DNA of 64,000 nucleotides from Verticillium longisporum. Lineage: Eukaryota > Ascomycota > Sordariomycetes > Glomerellales > Plectosphaerellaceae. Shown here one piece after another: positions 13,301-23,538 of the stretch. The number at the start of each line of letters is the position of its first letter. The stretch's first letter is position 1. Below the pieces are notes generated by a model, which saw only the letters and a list, made by a program, of their open reading frames with translations, searched no databases and was not told the origin of the DNA. The position numbers and the translations under genes are program-made. The stretch covers positions 5,208,001 through 5,272,000 of the forward strand of contig JAETXT010000001.1 in assembly GCA_019188255.1 (NCBI GenBank). Reading direction: 5' to 3'.

Positions 13301-15083
13301 ACGAGGGCGAGTATACCAAGTGGAGGGCGATCTACGCCGAGGCAACGACGAGCCTCGACAACCGCCAAGAGAAGATTGAAGCGGCGGGCGAACTGATTGA
13401 GGAGAAGTTTGAGCTTGCTGGCGTCACTGCCATCGAGGACAAGCTGCAAGAGGGCGTGCCCGAGACGATTGACAAGCAGCGGCGGGCCAAGAACAAGGTC
13501 TGGATACTGACGGGCGAAAAGCGGGAGACGGCCATCAACATTGCGCACTCGGCACGGCTGTGCAAGCCATTCTCCGAGCTGTTCATCCTCGACGCAACGA
13601 CGGGCCCGATCAATGAATCCATCTCGGCCGCGCTTGCCGAGGTCGGTCGTGGCATGCTGCCGCATACGGTCGTCGTGGTCGACGGCCAGACGCTCAGCAC
13701 CATCGACAATGACGAGGGGCTGTCGTACCTCTTTACGATTTGGCTGGCCGCGTCGACTCGGTCATTTGCTGCCGCGCGTCGCCGGCGCAGAAGACCCACC
13801 TCGACAATCGCATCCGCCGGCAGGTTGCCAAGACGCTGACTCTGGCCATTGGCGACGGTGCCAATGACATTGGCATGATCCAAGCCTCCCACGTGGGTAT
13901 TGGCATTTCGGGCCGCGAGGGTCTGCAGGCGGCGCGCATCTCGGACTACTCGATCGCGCAGTTCCGGTTCTTGCAGCGGCTGCTCTTCGTCCACGGGCGG
14001 GGGAACTTCCTCCGCACGGGCAAGTACATCCTCGCCACGTTCTGGAAGGAGATTGTCTTCTTCCTGCCGCAGGCGCACTACCAGCGGTTCAACGGCTACA
14101 CGGGCACCTCTCTGTACGAGAACTGGAGTCTGACCGTGTTCAACACGCTCTTCACGTCGCTGCCCGTCATCTTCCTGGGCGCCTTTGAGAAGGATCTCAG
14201 CGCCGAGACGCTGCTCAAGTACCCGGAGCTTTACTCGTACGGCCACACGAGCTCCGCCATCAACTTGTGGCTGTACCTCCGCTCCACAGTCTTGGGCTTT
14301 GCCGAGACGTGTGTCATTTACTACATCACCTGGGGCGCCTATGACAAGCTGCCATTTGACCAGGACACGTCTCTGTACGCCATGGGCACGGTTCCGTTTA
14401 CGGTGTGCGTCGTGTTTATCAATCTCAGGCTTTTGTACGTTCCGATTTTCTTTTTGCATGTTTTTGGGGACCAGTGGTGCTAACACGGAAGCAGAGTGCT
14501 CGAGATGCACACCAAGACGATCATCAGCTTCCTCGGCGTGTTCCTGTCGGTCGGCGGCTGGTTCTTGTGGAACCTCATCCTGTCGGGCATATTCGAGGAG
14601 AGGCTGCGCATCTACCAGATCCGCCGGGCGTTCATTGACAACTTTGGGCGCACGGCCAACTTTTGGGCCGTCGTGCTGGTGGCGCTCGGGGCCGTGCTCG
14701 TGCTCGAGCTGCTCGTGCACGCGATGCGTCGGGTGTACTTTCCGCACGACGTGGACCTCATGCAGCGGGTCGAGCGCGAGGAGAAGAAGGCCCTCAAGCG
14801 TGGGGTTGCCGTCGCCGACGCGGAGGTGGGCGACGGCGCCGAGGCCCTCGATGCCAAGGACCAGGGGGTGATGCCGCGCTCGGCAGACACGTCGCAGCAG
14901 CGGCTCGACGTGATGCAGGTCGAGGACGGAGGCGACCCGTTTGAGAAGGGGTTCGGCAAGGTCAAGGGCGCGAAGAAGCAGCAGCAGAAGAAGAAGGCGT
15001 CGCGGTGGCTGTCGAAGGACAGCGGCGGAGAGGAGACGTCGATTGAGATGAGGGCGACGGGGGGCAGTCGAGCCAACGTGTAA
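10380..15083 (+). CDS. P4-type phospholipid flippase, Dnf3-like (disrupted reading frame)
   Basis: This is a P4-ATPase that moves phospholipid from the lumenal or outer leaflet to the cytosolic leaflet of Golgi/endosome or plasma membrane, usually with a Cdc50-family partner. The evidence is the P4 signature DGETN (about residue 373), TM4 PLSL, phosphorylation motif DKTGT (about 590), nucleotide-binding KGAD, DKLQEGVPETI, hinge GDGAND (about 1157) and C-terminal membrane helices. The N-terminal region and the IMQMIPGLSTTG block look like yeast Dnf3. One intron lies at 14435-14494, with a TAAC branch point and the C-terminal tail on exon 2. Length is about 1547 residues once repaired, close to the Dnf3 class. 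Three lesions interrupt it: a frame change at the G4 run 11108-11111 (one base gained or two lost), an in-frame TAG at 12892-12894, and a base missing from the T3 run 13732-13734. Coding signal is intact on both sides of each, so sequence error or a very recent pseudogene are the options. Confidence 0.9.
11108..11111 (+). other. frameshift (+1 or -2) in flippase
   Basis: The reading frame from 10380 gives the family motif STTG here and then runs into a stop at 11161. The next frame continues with WTTIAPLMAF. One surplus G or two missing bases explains it. Family spacing (one residue between G and the aromatic) slightly favours two missing bases. Confidence 0.7.
12892..12894 (+). other. in-frame TAG in flippase
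   Basis: The TAG interrupts an otherwise open frame that continues without a shift to 13839, inside the insert between the KGAD motif and the rest of the N domain. No intron of realistic size removes it. One base substitution (for example from GAG or CAG) would account for it. Confidence 0.75.
13732..13734 (+). other. 1-base deletion (T3 run) in flippase
   Basis: Adding one T gives LFYDLAGRVDSVICCRASP, which matches the P-domain region that precedes GDGAND in P4-ATPases. Without it the frame ends at 13839. Confidence 0.75.
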
Positions 15084-15870
15084 GAGTGTCAGGGAGAAGA
15101 TAGATAGTTTGGTTGGGGCGGCTGTGTTGAATGAGTCGGGGTAAGAGCGCGTTCTTTTTGACTGGGAACTTTTGGCGTTTTTCTCTTGATACCACTTTTC
15201 ATCGATGGGGGCAGTTCACAGAGGTAGAGGCGACGATGCGATGAGGGAAGCAGTTCATGGAGGGTGGAGCAACAGGAGTAACATAAGTACCTAGTTCTAG
15301 AGTACCAGAGTACCTTACGGTAAAGGTACCAGAGTACCTTACGGTAGAGGCAATCATACCTTGGATCGTGCCAGCCCCTACCCCCTACGTCTCCGTCAAG
15401 TCAGTCGAGCAAGAGCGAAGGCAACGGGCAACGGGCAAGGAGTCCACGCGGCTCGTATACGTGTGTCGAGGGCATGATTGGAGGGCCGTTGGAAGGATCG
15501 TTCTTGCGCCCAATGAACGGTGACGTTCGAGGCCGCCAGGGGGGATCTGGGGTCGCTCTTTCCCAGTCCGTCACTCCGCCTCCCGCATTCGAGGTGATTG
15601 ATGGGCATGCGGGAGGGGAGGCAGGAGCGATAGGGTCAATTGAGGGGAGCCTAATCCCCCCTCCATGGCTCCTTCCCCCTTCCTGCGGCCAAGCTGAAGC
15701 TCGCGCCCAGGCAGCAGCAAAAGGGCCAAATACATCATGGTCAACATGCGACCACATAAGAGAGAGAAGCATTGGAGCCATTGCACACTTGCCCATTGCA
15801 CACTCTACTCGTAGCCCGTCTCTTCACTTTCTCTGTTCCCTCCTCAAACCAAAGTGCCCACGCAGACAGC
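15084..15870. other. intergenic spacer, flippase to ankyrin gene
   Basis: No coding gene is seen. It contains a 24-bp tandem duplication at 15302-15349 made of GTACC/AGAGTACC elements, and near 15700-15870 the probable promoter and leader of the ankyrin gene. Confidence 0.5.
15302..15349. repeat. 24-bp tandem duplication
   Basis: Two adjacent copies of a 24-bp unit differ at a single base (A/G near the end). Each contains two GTACC elements, so the repeat is itself partly palindromic. Confidence 0.85.
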
Positions 15871-18104
15871 ATGATCATGTCCGCCGGCTCGGGTGCCCCC
15901 GCCGCCCTCGCCGCCGCCGCCGCCTGCGACTCCATCACGACTCACGTCGTCTCGACCCACGCCGAGCTCGACCGCCTCGTCAAGACGGTCGACCCGGAGA
16001 GCTACCGCCTGCAGAGCCTCCTCGCCCTCGCCGGCGGCCTCGCCCAGCTGCGCGAGGCCGTCGAGACGCTGCGGGACGCCCTGCGCCACGCCGGCCCGGC
16101 CTCTGCGCCTGTTCCTGTTCCTGCGCTTGTTCCTGCGCCTGTTCCTACTCTTGCTCCCGCTCCTGGGTCCGAGACCTCGACGCATCCGCCCCCCTCCCCG
16201 TCCGTGCAGAGCGCCCTCAAGGTGGCGCTGCCGCCGTGTCATGACGCGTCGGCCGTCATCGGGAAGCAGGTCCAGCGCCTCGGCGGCGGGTTTGGCGTCG
16301 AGACGCTCAATGTCGAGCTTGTCGACGAGTTTGCGCGGTGCCATGCTGCGAATATGCGCCTGTTTACCGTTCTTGCTGCTGTCGTTCACATGTGAGCCTA
16401 CCTTTTTTTTCTTTTTTTCTTTTCTTTTTTTTTTTTGTGTTTTGGCTCTCCTCTTCTCAGTCGTGCGACATGTACTGACACGGCAAGATCCCCAACCGCC
16501 CAGGAAGAGAGGTTCGTGGCGCTGCAGGGCCGGACGCTGCTGGACCAGGCTGTCGAGGCTTCGGCGCGCGTCTTGGGCATGGGGGACATTCTGCTTGCTG
16601 ATGCTCGCTCGCCGTCGCCATCGTCACGGGAGCAGCCGCCGCCGGAGTACTCGTCGGCATCCGACAGCAAGGGCAAGCAGAAGGCTACGGACGGCTTCTT
16701 CTCGTCCTTGTCGCACTCGTTCAAGGCCATGACGGCGAGCTTACGCCCAAAGCCGGAGCCAATGGTCATCACCATGTGCGAGTCGGCCAAGGACGGCAAC
16801 GTCGCCCACCTCAAGGGGTTCGTGGCCCAGGGTGTCAACATGAACGGGCAGAATGAAGACGGATACACGGCACTCATCTGTGCGACACGCGCGAACCAGG
16901 CCGCCGCCGTGCGCTACCTGCTCTTGGCCGGTGCGCAGCTCAACTTTAGGGACTCCCACAGCGGCCAGCGCAAGCCTGCTCTCTTCCACGCCGCCGAGTG
17001 CGGTCACGTTGCCATGGCCGAGCTGCTCATTGATGCCGGGGCCGGTATCCGCGACAGCTCGACGTGGACGGGCAGCCGTTCTTCGTCGAGGTCGCCAGCA
17101 GTGCCAGCCTCGACATGCTCAAGCTGTTCCTTGACCACGGCGCCGACCCCAACACCACGTCTATCAACGGCCGCTCTGTCTTTATCCAGGCCCTCCAGGC
17201 GGGAAGTCTCGACAACCTGCGCCTTTTGCGGCAGTATGGCGGCAATGTCAACGCGAGGGACATTACGGGCCAGCCGGCTTTGCACCTCGCCCTCTCCCAG
17301 AACCGCCTCGACATTGTCGACTTTCTGCTGCAGAACGGCGCCGATGTCAACGCGAGCAACCTCACCGGCAACTCTCTGTTGCACGTTGCCGTCGGCAAGC
17401 GCAACCTCGCCCTGGCCAAGCTGCTCCTCGAGCGCGGCGCCAACCCCAATGCCTCGGACTATGTCGGCCGCTCCCTCCTCGGCAAGCTCGTCGAGGGCGC
17501 CAAGCTCACGGACACGTTCGAGTCGGAGCTCGCCACGGCCGTCCTCGCCAAGGGTGCCGACCCCAACCAGTACGACTCGTGGGGCGAGCGTCTGCTGTGC
17601 CACGTCCTCGAAAAGGGCAACACGTCGCTCCTGCGTGCCTTTCTCGAGCGCGGCGCCGACCCGAACCACATGTTCAGGAGGCAGGACACGCCGCTGCTGT
17701 ATGCCCTCTCGCAGGGCATGCTCGGCAACGCGCGCCTGCTGCTGAAGCACGGCGCCGACCCGAACAAGGCCAACGCCGAGGGCAAGACGCCGCTCGTCGA
17801 GGCGCTGGTCATGGGGGAGACGGAGCTCGTCAGGGAGCTGCTTGGGAAGGGGGCCGACATCAACAAGGCTGGGGCTGCGAAGCCGGCGGCGTTGGTCGCC
17901 GTTCTCGCGGATCCCGAGATTGTGCAGATGCTCGTGGCCAGGGGGGCCGTCGCGCCTGCGAAGGCCCCGGCCGGACCGCGGCGGGCATCTGGCCAAGGCA
18001 GCCCGTCGACGGCCGCGCCATCTGCCGTGGCCGCGCCAGCTGTGGCTAGTTCAGGCAATGCAGGCGGAGAGGAGCTGCCGGCGTATTCGCCCGAGCAGAG
18101 ATGA
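15871..18104 (+). CDS. ankyrin-repeat protein (frameshifted)
   Basis: This is a cytoplasmic scaffold-type protein; ankyrin repeats bind partner proteins and the sequence gives no enzymatic domain. The start chosen is the ATG at 15871; an in-frame alternative lies at 15880. Exon 1 (15871-16391) encodes an Ala/Val/Pro-rich N-terminal part with helical heptads and a VPVPALVPAP-type repeat. The intron starts at 16392 and ends most likely at 16487, after a TACTGACA branch point. An in-phase alternative acceptor at 16460 would add ten residues. From about residue 300 at least eight ankyrin units follow (NEDGYTALICAT, LLLERGANPNASD, FLERGADPNH, LLKHGADPNKAN), then a Ala/Pro/Ser-rich tail. One base is missing near 17058-17060, where the frame changes between IDAGAGIRDS and DVDGQPFFVEV. 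With it restored the protein is about 712 residues. Orthology beyond the fold is unknown. Confidence 0.85.
17056..17062 (+). other. 1-base deletion in ankyrin gene
   Basis: Coding passes from the frame of 16435 to the frame of 17064 in the middle of an ankyrin unit with no loss of repeat spacing. One missing base explains it. Unlike most other lesions here it is not in a long homopolymer. Confidence 0.7.
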
Positions 18105-18626
18105 TTGGATGATGTGTCGATACCCGTTATAGATCTCTTTTGCAAATTCAAGATGGCTGTCTGTCAGTAAGGTCCGTCGTTGTCGGTGCCATGCCGAAAT
18201 TTGTGTCTGTATATGCCCGCAGTTGTCCATGTGACTCGCATCATGTTGCCAACCAAGAATGCAGATGTTGTATTGATCTATGATGGGTACGCAATGTGAT
18301 GCCCTTGAGCCGAACTCACGAGTAACCTCTAAGCACAAGTCGCGGGCCGTAGTTGAGACCCGTAGATGGACACGATAGACCCTATATAAGCTGATCGCAA
18401 CCCAAGCACACCTCCAACTCCTCAAGCATCCATTGCGCTGCACAGTGCAGTATAAGATCGTCAAATTCACGTGTCGGGCGAGTGCCTAAAGGGGGTCCCG
18501 CCGCACAACGCCGACGCACAAACCCGTCACTCCCGATTTGGTTCCGACAAATGGACAGACCTACATCATGCTCCGCCGCGGGCACGACGAGCATCCACCC
18601 GAGACGTCGCGTCTCCGGATCTCACG
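18105..18626. other. spacer between ankyrin gene and tRNA-Gly
   Basis: No gene is seen. It holds the 3' end of the ankyrin transcript and a TATATAAG box near 18384 that has no obvious coding gene downstream. Confidence 0.4.
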
Positions 18627-18697
18627 GCGTGAATGGTTTAGTGGTAAAATTCTCCGTTGCCATCGGGGAGCCCTGGGTTCGATTCCCAGTTCACGCA
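18627..18697 (+). tRNA. tRNA-Gly (GCC)
   Basis: The 71-nt cloverleaf is complete. The acceptor stem GCGTGAA pairs with TTCACGC, and A is the discriminator base. The D arm carries TGGTTTAGTGGT (box A), the anticodon loop is TTGCCAT with anticodon GCC, and the T arm is CTGGG-TTCGATT-CCCAG (box B). There is no intron. A T-rich pol III terminator (TTTCTTTT) follows at 18704-18711. Confidence 0.96.
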
Positions 18698-18703
18698 TTG
18701 CGA

Positions 18704-18711
18704 TTTCTTTT
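18704..18711 (+). terminator. RNA polymerase III terminator of tRNA-Gly
   Basis: TTTCTTTT lies 7 nt after the tRNA discriminator base. An interrupted T run like this is typical for fungal tRNA genes. Confidence 0.6.
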
Positions 18712-18776
18712 GCCTTGCCTTGCCTTGCCTTGTCTTGCCTTGCCTTGCCTTGCCTTGCCTTGCCTTGCCTTGCCTT
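18712..18776. repeat. (CCTTG)n / (TTGCC)n minisatellite
   Basis: About thirteen head-to-tail pentamers with one C-to-T variant unit (TTGTC), placed directly after the tRNA-Gly terminator. Confidence 0.9.
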
Positions 18777-20222
18777 CGCTTTTGCTTCACCTTGCTGGTT
18801 GATGACGAATGTATATTTAAACGCCTTCAAATCCTTAAAGGGGCCAACGGGCCTACGCCGACCCGTTGTACTACAAACGAAGGAGATTCCTTCTCGCCCG
18901 CTGTCACTGGTTTGTGGAGACCCCTCTGCCGCGGAGGTCGTTTGGGGACTGCGACTTATTTTCATCTAGACGATGGGTTTTTCCTTGTAGCACATCGGGG
19001 ACAGGCTGCCAGAGGTTAGTTCCATCATCCTGCTAGGCGTCAGCGCCTGGGAGTGCCATGTGAATGGCCAGTTTCAGTGTCTGGGGCACACCGCGTTGAA
19101 GAAGTTAGCGTCCCTTATCGTTTCGATACAGAATTTCCATTCGATTCCTAGCATCGTGTTGATGTGTCTTCGTTGGCCTATCCACGGAGGGGTTTGTCTT
19201 GCGTGGGCTTTCTGCAGAACAATGGGTGGCTCGGAGGGCTTTTGCTGGTTGACGTGGGTGTTTGCTTTGGGGTGTCGTTCTTCTGGCGCTCGTGCTCGGA
19301 TGGAGGGCTGCCATATTTTGGCGTCTCTGCTGCTGACGGGTGAGGTTCGCCGTGGTTAGGCCGTCTTCTTCTCGTGGCGTCCAGATGGGCAATCCGTCGA
19401 GGGATTATGGCCTTGCCCTAGCCTGCTTGTAATCTTGTCAATGACAGCCCGTCGGATCGCCTTGCTAAGTCTGAAAATTCCAAGGCTTTGTGGTTCCAAT
19501 GCCCGATCGAACAGCTGGGCTGGGCAAATAAGCAATAGGCTGCGATCCAGGAGACGACAGATGGACCCAGGGCTACTGGAAGCGGCGAGCAAAAGACCAA
19601 TTCGGACACAGACGCCGTGAGACATGTGCTGAGATGATAGCAAGGAGCCATATCATGACAAGCGCGGCCTATGTAATTGGCTTTGGAGACAAGTCTCCTC
19701 TATTCACGATTGAGTCAAGTACCACGCCGGCCTCTCCAGAACGAGATGGAAGGATGACTCGCTGGCCTCCAAGGATCTGGAATACACTACATAGCATTCT
19801 TGTAACAACCCATGCGTGCCCGCAAGAAGATACGCCAAAATCTCATAAACGCAAGCTGAACCCAGTCATGTCATCCCTTCAAGCCCAAAAACGGTCTCAG
19901 ATACTTTGAGGCCAAGGAGCCGCCGCTCGACCGCCTGATTTAAAGATTCTTATCTGATATAGTGCTATGAAGCGATATCACATGACTGGCCCAGAAGCTG
20001 ACTTCTGCCATTATCTGGAGCGTCCAGTACGCACTGTTGTACACGAGGTCGGTTCGGGCCTAAGAGATACCCCTTGGAGGCTCCCATGCGTCATAGCCCG
20101 GTATTTAGGCTGGGGCTGTGACCAGACGGAAAGCCAAGACATTGCATAGCAAGGAAAGGACCGGGCTCACGAGCAGAATGAGAGGCGCACGACTTTGTTA
20201 CAGAGTGCTACATGCGCAGTGC
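18777..20222. other. spacer between tRNA-Gly and Irc6-like gene
   Basis: No gene is seen over 1.4 kb. Base composition becomes more AT-rich between about 19430 and 20100. All open frames are short and lack recognisable features. The right end is the 3' flank of the minus-strand Irc6-like gene. Confidence 0.4.
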
Positions 20223-21294
20223 CTACAGATCCTTCATCACCTCGTTCACGGCCTTGGCCGCCATCTTCTTCCGCTGCTCCTCCGGCAAGCCGGCGCTCAT
20301 GTCCCGCACGGCCTGCAGCTTGCGCATCATGCTCTCGAGCTTTTCGACCTCGGTCGCCTCGTCCAGCGGCTCGTCCTGCGCACCGCTGCCCCTGGCCTCG
20401 CCGCCGCCGTTGCTGTCGACGTCGCCGTCGGCCCGCGGCTCCGTGTCGAGGCCCCATATCGCCTGCCGCAGACCCTCAAAGTCGGCCCTGTCGACGCCGA
20501 AGTCGAGGCTCCCGGGGTCGTCTCTGCCGTCCTCGAGGCTGCCAAAGTCGTCCTCGAGGTCGGAGGGTATGTCGCCCTGGTCCCAGTCGTTGGCCTCGAG
20601 CGCTTCGAGGACTCTGTGGACGCCCATTTTTTCTGCACCGGGTCAGTAGGCACGGTCAAAGTGTAGAAGAAGAGGCCAAGTGTAGGAGCAGAGAGGAAGA
20701 CGCAGAAGGTAGCAGCAGCACCAGCAGCAGAAGAAACTCACCCCCAAACTCATTCTTCCCCTTGTCCTCCTCGACACCGCGCACCCGCACAAACTCCAAC
20801 CCAGCGGCGCCGCACAGGTCCTCCCACTCGCCCTGCTCCGCCTCCCCCTCGGCCTCCCCGCCGCCGGCCCCAACACCAACCGCAAGCCCGACCCCGTCCC
20901 ACCCCCACCCCCCGAGCCCCTCCCGGACAACGCGGCCAACCTGCTCGACGAGCCCCCGCGCAGCCGCGACGCCGCGCGTGACAGGCAACACGACGATGAC
21001 GCCGCCGAGCGCGTCGAGGACCTCGCGGGCCTCGGGCGCCAGGAACGAGGCGGCCCAGTCCTCGTCGTCATCGGTGGCGTCGGCGACGAGATCGAGCCAG
21101 ACGGGCACCGTGGCCGTGTAGTAGGACGTCGTCAGCGGCAGGACGTGCGAGGTGCCGGCGAGCGAGGGCGTCGCCGACGCGGCGGTCGAGGGTTCCGGCG
21201 TTGTGCCCGTCAGGGCGCCGAGGAAGCGTGCGAGGTCGTCTTGGCGGTCGTGGGCCGCGAGGGCGAGGATCCGTTTCGGGTTTGTGATCTCCAT
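20223..21294 (-). CDS. Irc6/AAGAB-like alpha/gamma-adaptin-binding protein
   Basis: This is a cytosolic accessory factor of clathrin adaptors AP-1/AP-2, known in yeast as Irc6 and in animals as p34/AAGAB. The N-terminal half (residues 1-190) has the small-GTPase-like shape: beta strand ITNPKRILALAAHD, then LPVTRGVAAARGLVEQ and the family block LEFVRVRGVEEDKG followed by MGVHRVLEALEANDW. The C-terminal block LESMMRKLQAVRDMSAGLPE with EQRKKMAAKAV matches the helical end of AAGAB. One intron at 20633-20741 (GTGAGT donor, CTGAC branch point) joins NEFGE to KMGVHR. The product is 320 residues. The middle is Gly/Glu-rich and acidic. The reading frame is intact. Confidence 0.82.
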
Positions 21295-22132
21295 GGCCGT
21301 GCTGTGCTGCCTGCGTGCTGCCTGCTGTGCTGCCTGCTGTGCTGGCTTTTCTGCCGTGCTGCCGGGCTTGGTGTTTCGAGGGTGAAGATGTGATCGTGCC
21401 GGGGATGTGGTTGAACGCAGCGACTTGGACTTGGTGAGAAGTTGAGGTGAGTGAGTTCGGTGTGTGGTGGGGTACCTAGTGGGGTCGACCTCACCGAGGC
21501 CTGTTGAGTTGCGGCGCCCAGACGCAGAGGCTCAGGTCAGTGACAGCCTGAAGAAAGGTTCTTTTTAATGATATTAAATAATTCACATCAAATAGTTCAT
21601 CTTCTAGCAGAGTTAAGGACAAAGACCAAGGTAAAGATAGACCACCGACCGAGTTGACGAACTAGACATCAGCCGTGGAAGAACCCAGCTCGTTCACTTC
21701 TCATTTGGCCCTCCGACGAAATGTTAGGACATGAAACCACGGCACTCAAACAAGAATAATAGGACACCCCTGCTTCACGGTTCAATCTAGGCATAGCAAG
21801 CCGAATGACGAGGTGATGAAGCGAAAAGCAAAGGCAAATAGGCCAGTACAGCACATCTCTTGTTGAGCCACGAAGACACATGTAAAGACGTCGTATAATC
21901 ATTCATTCTGATGAGATACCAGCCATGCCAGGCAAACCAAAGGAGGGTATTTATGACCGAAAATCCGACGAGACCCGAAAGCAGACCCGAAAGCAGACCC
22001 AAAAGCAGACCCGAAAGCAGACCCGAAAGCAGACCCGAGAGCAGACCCGAAAAGCTATGCAAACCCAAGCAAGCAACCAACCAACCGACCCAGCAGCCAA
22101 CCAACCAACCAAACGAGCACATGACGCACAGC
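21295..22132. other. spacer with tandem repeat
   Basis: It holds the promoter side of the Irc6-like gene (21295 onwards) and the 3' flank of the next minus-strand gene. It contains an AT-rich patch near 21560-21620, a 12-bp tandem repeat at 21973-22053, and ACCA repeats near 22075-22110. No supported gene lies here. Confidence 0.45.
21973..22053. repeat. 12-bp tandem repeat (ACCCGAAAGCAG)
   Basis: Six complete copies plus a partial seventh, with single-base variants in copies three and six. It ends about 80 bp from the stop codon of the minus-strand gene at 22133, so it probably lies in that gene's 3' UTR. Confidence 0.9.
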
Positions 22133-23538
22133 TCAGTGGTCGCCGCCCCAGCCGAAGCGCACATTGACGGCATTCATGGCGCTGACGCCGGCGCGCACAA
22201 AATTGCCGACAGCGTTGCCGACGACGGCCTGCGCCTCGGTCTGGCCGTCAAAGGTGGCGCCCTGGGCGCCCTCGGCGGCGACGAGGTCGCCCTGGTCGAG
22301 GGTGCCCTGCCTGCGCTCGAGGACGGCGCGGCGGACGGCGCGGGCCCACATGTTGTACCACTGCTCCTCGCTGAGGCTGACGTAGTCGCGACGGCCGGCG
22401 GCGGCTGCGGCGGTGCCTTGACGGTGGCGGGGGCTGCGGCGGCTCATGGGCCACTCGACGACGGCGACCTCGAAGCGGGCCGTGCGGAAGAAGAGCCAGG
22501 GCCAGGTCAGGAGGATGGTGAGGGTCAGGACGCAGAGGACGCGGACCCAGCGCAGCAGGCGCCAGCGGTTCGTGGCGGCGTCGTTGTAGACGGTCACCGT
22601 CTCGCCCTGCAGGGGAAAGGTGACGGCGACGTGGCCCTGGTAGCCGGTGGCGCGGACGAGCGTCTCGAGCTTGGAGCGCACGAGGTCCTCGTTCCAGCCC
22701 GTCACCTCGCGGCGCAGCTGGAACGTCTTGAGGCCGGCGTGGCTGGCGCAGTAGCGGTGGCACCACTCGGCGAGGCCGGGGCGGCCCGCCTCGAGGGCCG
22801 TGACGACGCCGCCGGGGCGCGGGCGCCGCCGAAGCCCGGGGCGCGCGTGGCGAAGACGGTGCCGCGGCGGACCTTGGCAAAGTTGTCGGCGGTGCGCAGG
22901 GTGCGCCAGCTCGTGTGCGTGGCAATGTCGCTGTAGAGAAAGGGCGTCAGCTCGAGGCGGACGTCAAAGTCGACGTGCGTCTGGCGCTCCGTCTTGTCGC
23001 CACGGCGGACGGGCTCGGTGTGGGTGCCGCGCAGGCGTACAAAGGCACGGGGCGGGATGGCGGCGCAGGCCTCGATGTGGCGCTGGAGGAACGAGGGGTC
23101 GGCGTCGAGGCGGCGGTCGATGTGGTACTCGTTGCCCGTGTCGGGCACGACGAGTTGGGGCGGCACGAGGCCGTGCTGCTTGCTGTGGAGGTCTTGGATC
23201 TGCAGCAGAGGATCGCGGACGCCGTCGGCCGAGGGCTCATCGGTGTACAGAGGCGGCAGGTCGTCCTCGTCGCCGCCACGCCCAGGCAGCAGCTCAGCGG
23301 GGTCGTCGTCGTAGAACCGGCCAGGTGCGTTGGCGTTGGCGTTGGCGTTGGCGTTGGCGCTGTGGAGGGAGTAGGCGTCGGAGGACTCGCCGAGGCGAAG
23401 AGGCGGCGTCAAAAAGGCATCGGGCTTCTTGACATCGCCCGCAGAGGCAGACGACGCAGCGGCAGACGACGCAGTGGCGGTTGGGGCCATCTTGGGGCTC
23501 GAGGGAGCATGGGGGCTGAAGGCGCCTGGCATGCTCAT
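22133..23538 (-). CDS. conserved fungal one-TM protein of unknown function (frameshifted)
   Basis: The N-terminal 90 residues are Ser/Ala/Pro-rich with an Asn-Ala repeat (23331-23360). A conserved body follows (GNEYHIDRRLDADPSFLQRH, RAFVRLRGTHTE, WRTLRTADNFAKVRRGTVF), then VTGWNEDLVRSKLETLVRAT. One strong membrane segment (VRVLCVLTLTILLTWPWLFF) precedes WPMSRR and a C-terminal helix ending in FGWGGD. I recognise this as a protein widespread in moulds and sometimes mislabelled as an ABC transporter; no ATPase motif is present. A base is missing at the plus-strand G4 run 22814-22817. With it restored the two halves join through a WCHRYCASHAGLKTF segment to give about 468 residues. There are no introns. 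Function unknown. Confidence 0.72.
22814..22817 (-). other. 1-base deletion in unknown one-TM gene
   Basis: The minus-strand frame from 23538 turns into Arg/Ser/Pro-rich junk after APGFGGARAP. The frame one base over continues with GVVTALEAGRPGLAEWCHRY and then the conserved C-terminal half. One missing C (minus strand) in a C4 run explains it. Confidence 0.72.

Noticed and set aside
13332..14747. 471-codon minus-strand frame opposite the flippase
   Set aside because: It lies antisense to the conserved P domain and membrane helices; open only because of GC-rich codon use on the coding strand.
21911..22936. 341-codon plus-strand frame with Pro-Glu-Ser-Arg repeats
   Set aside because: The repeat is the 12-bp tandem in a spacer and the rest is antisense to the conserved one-TM gene.
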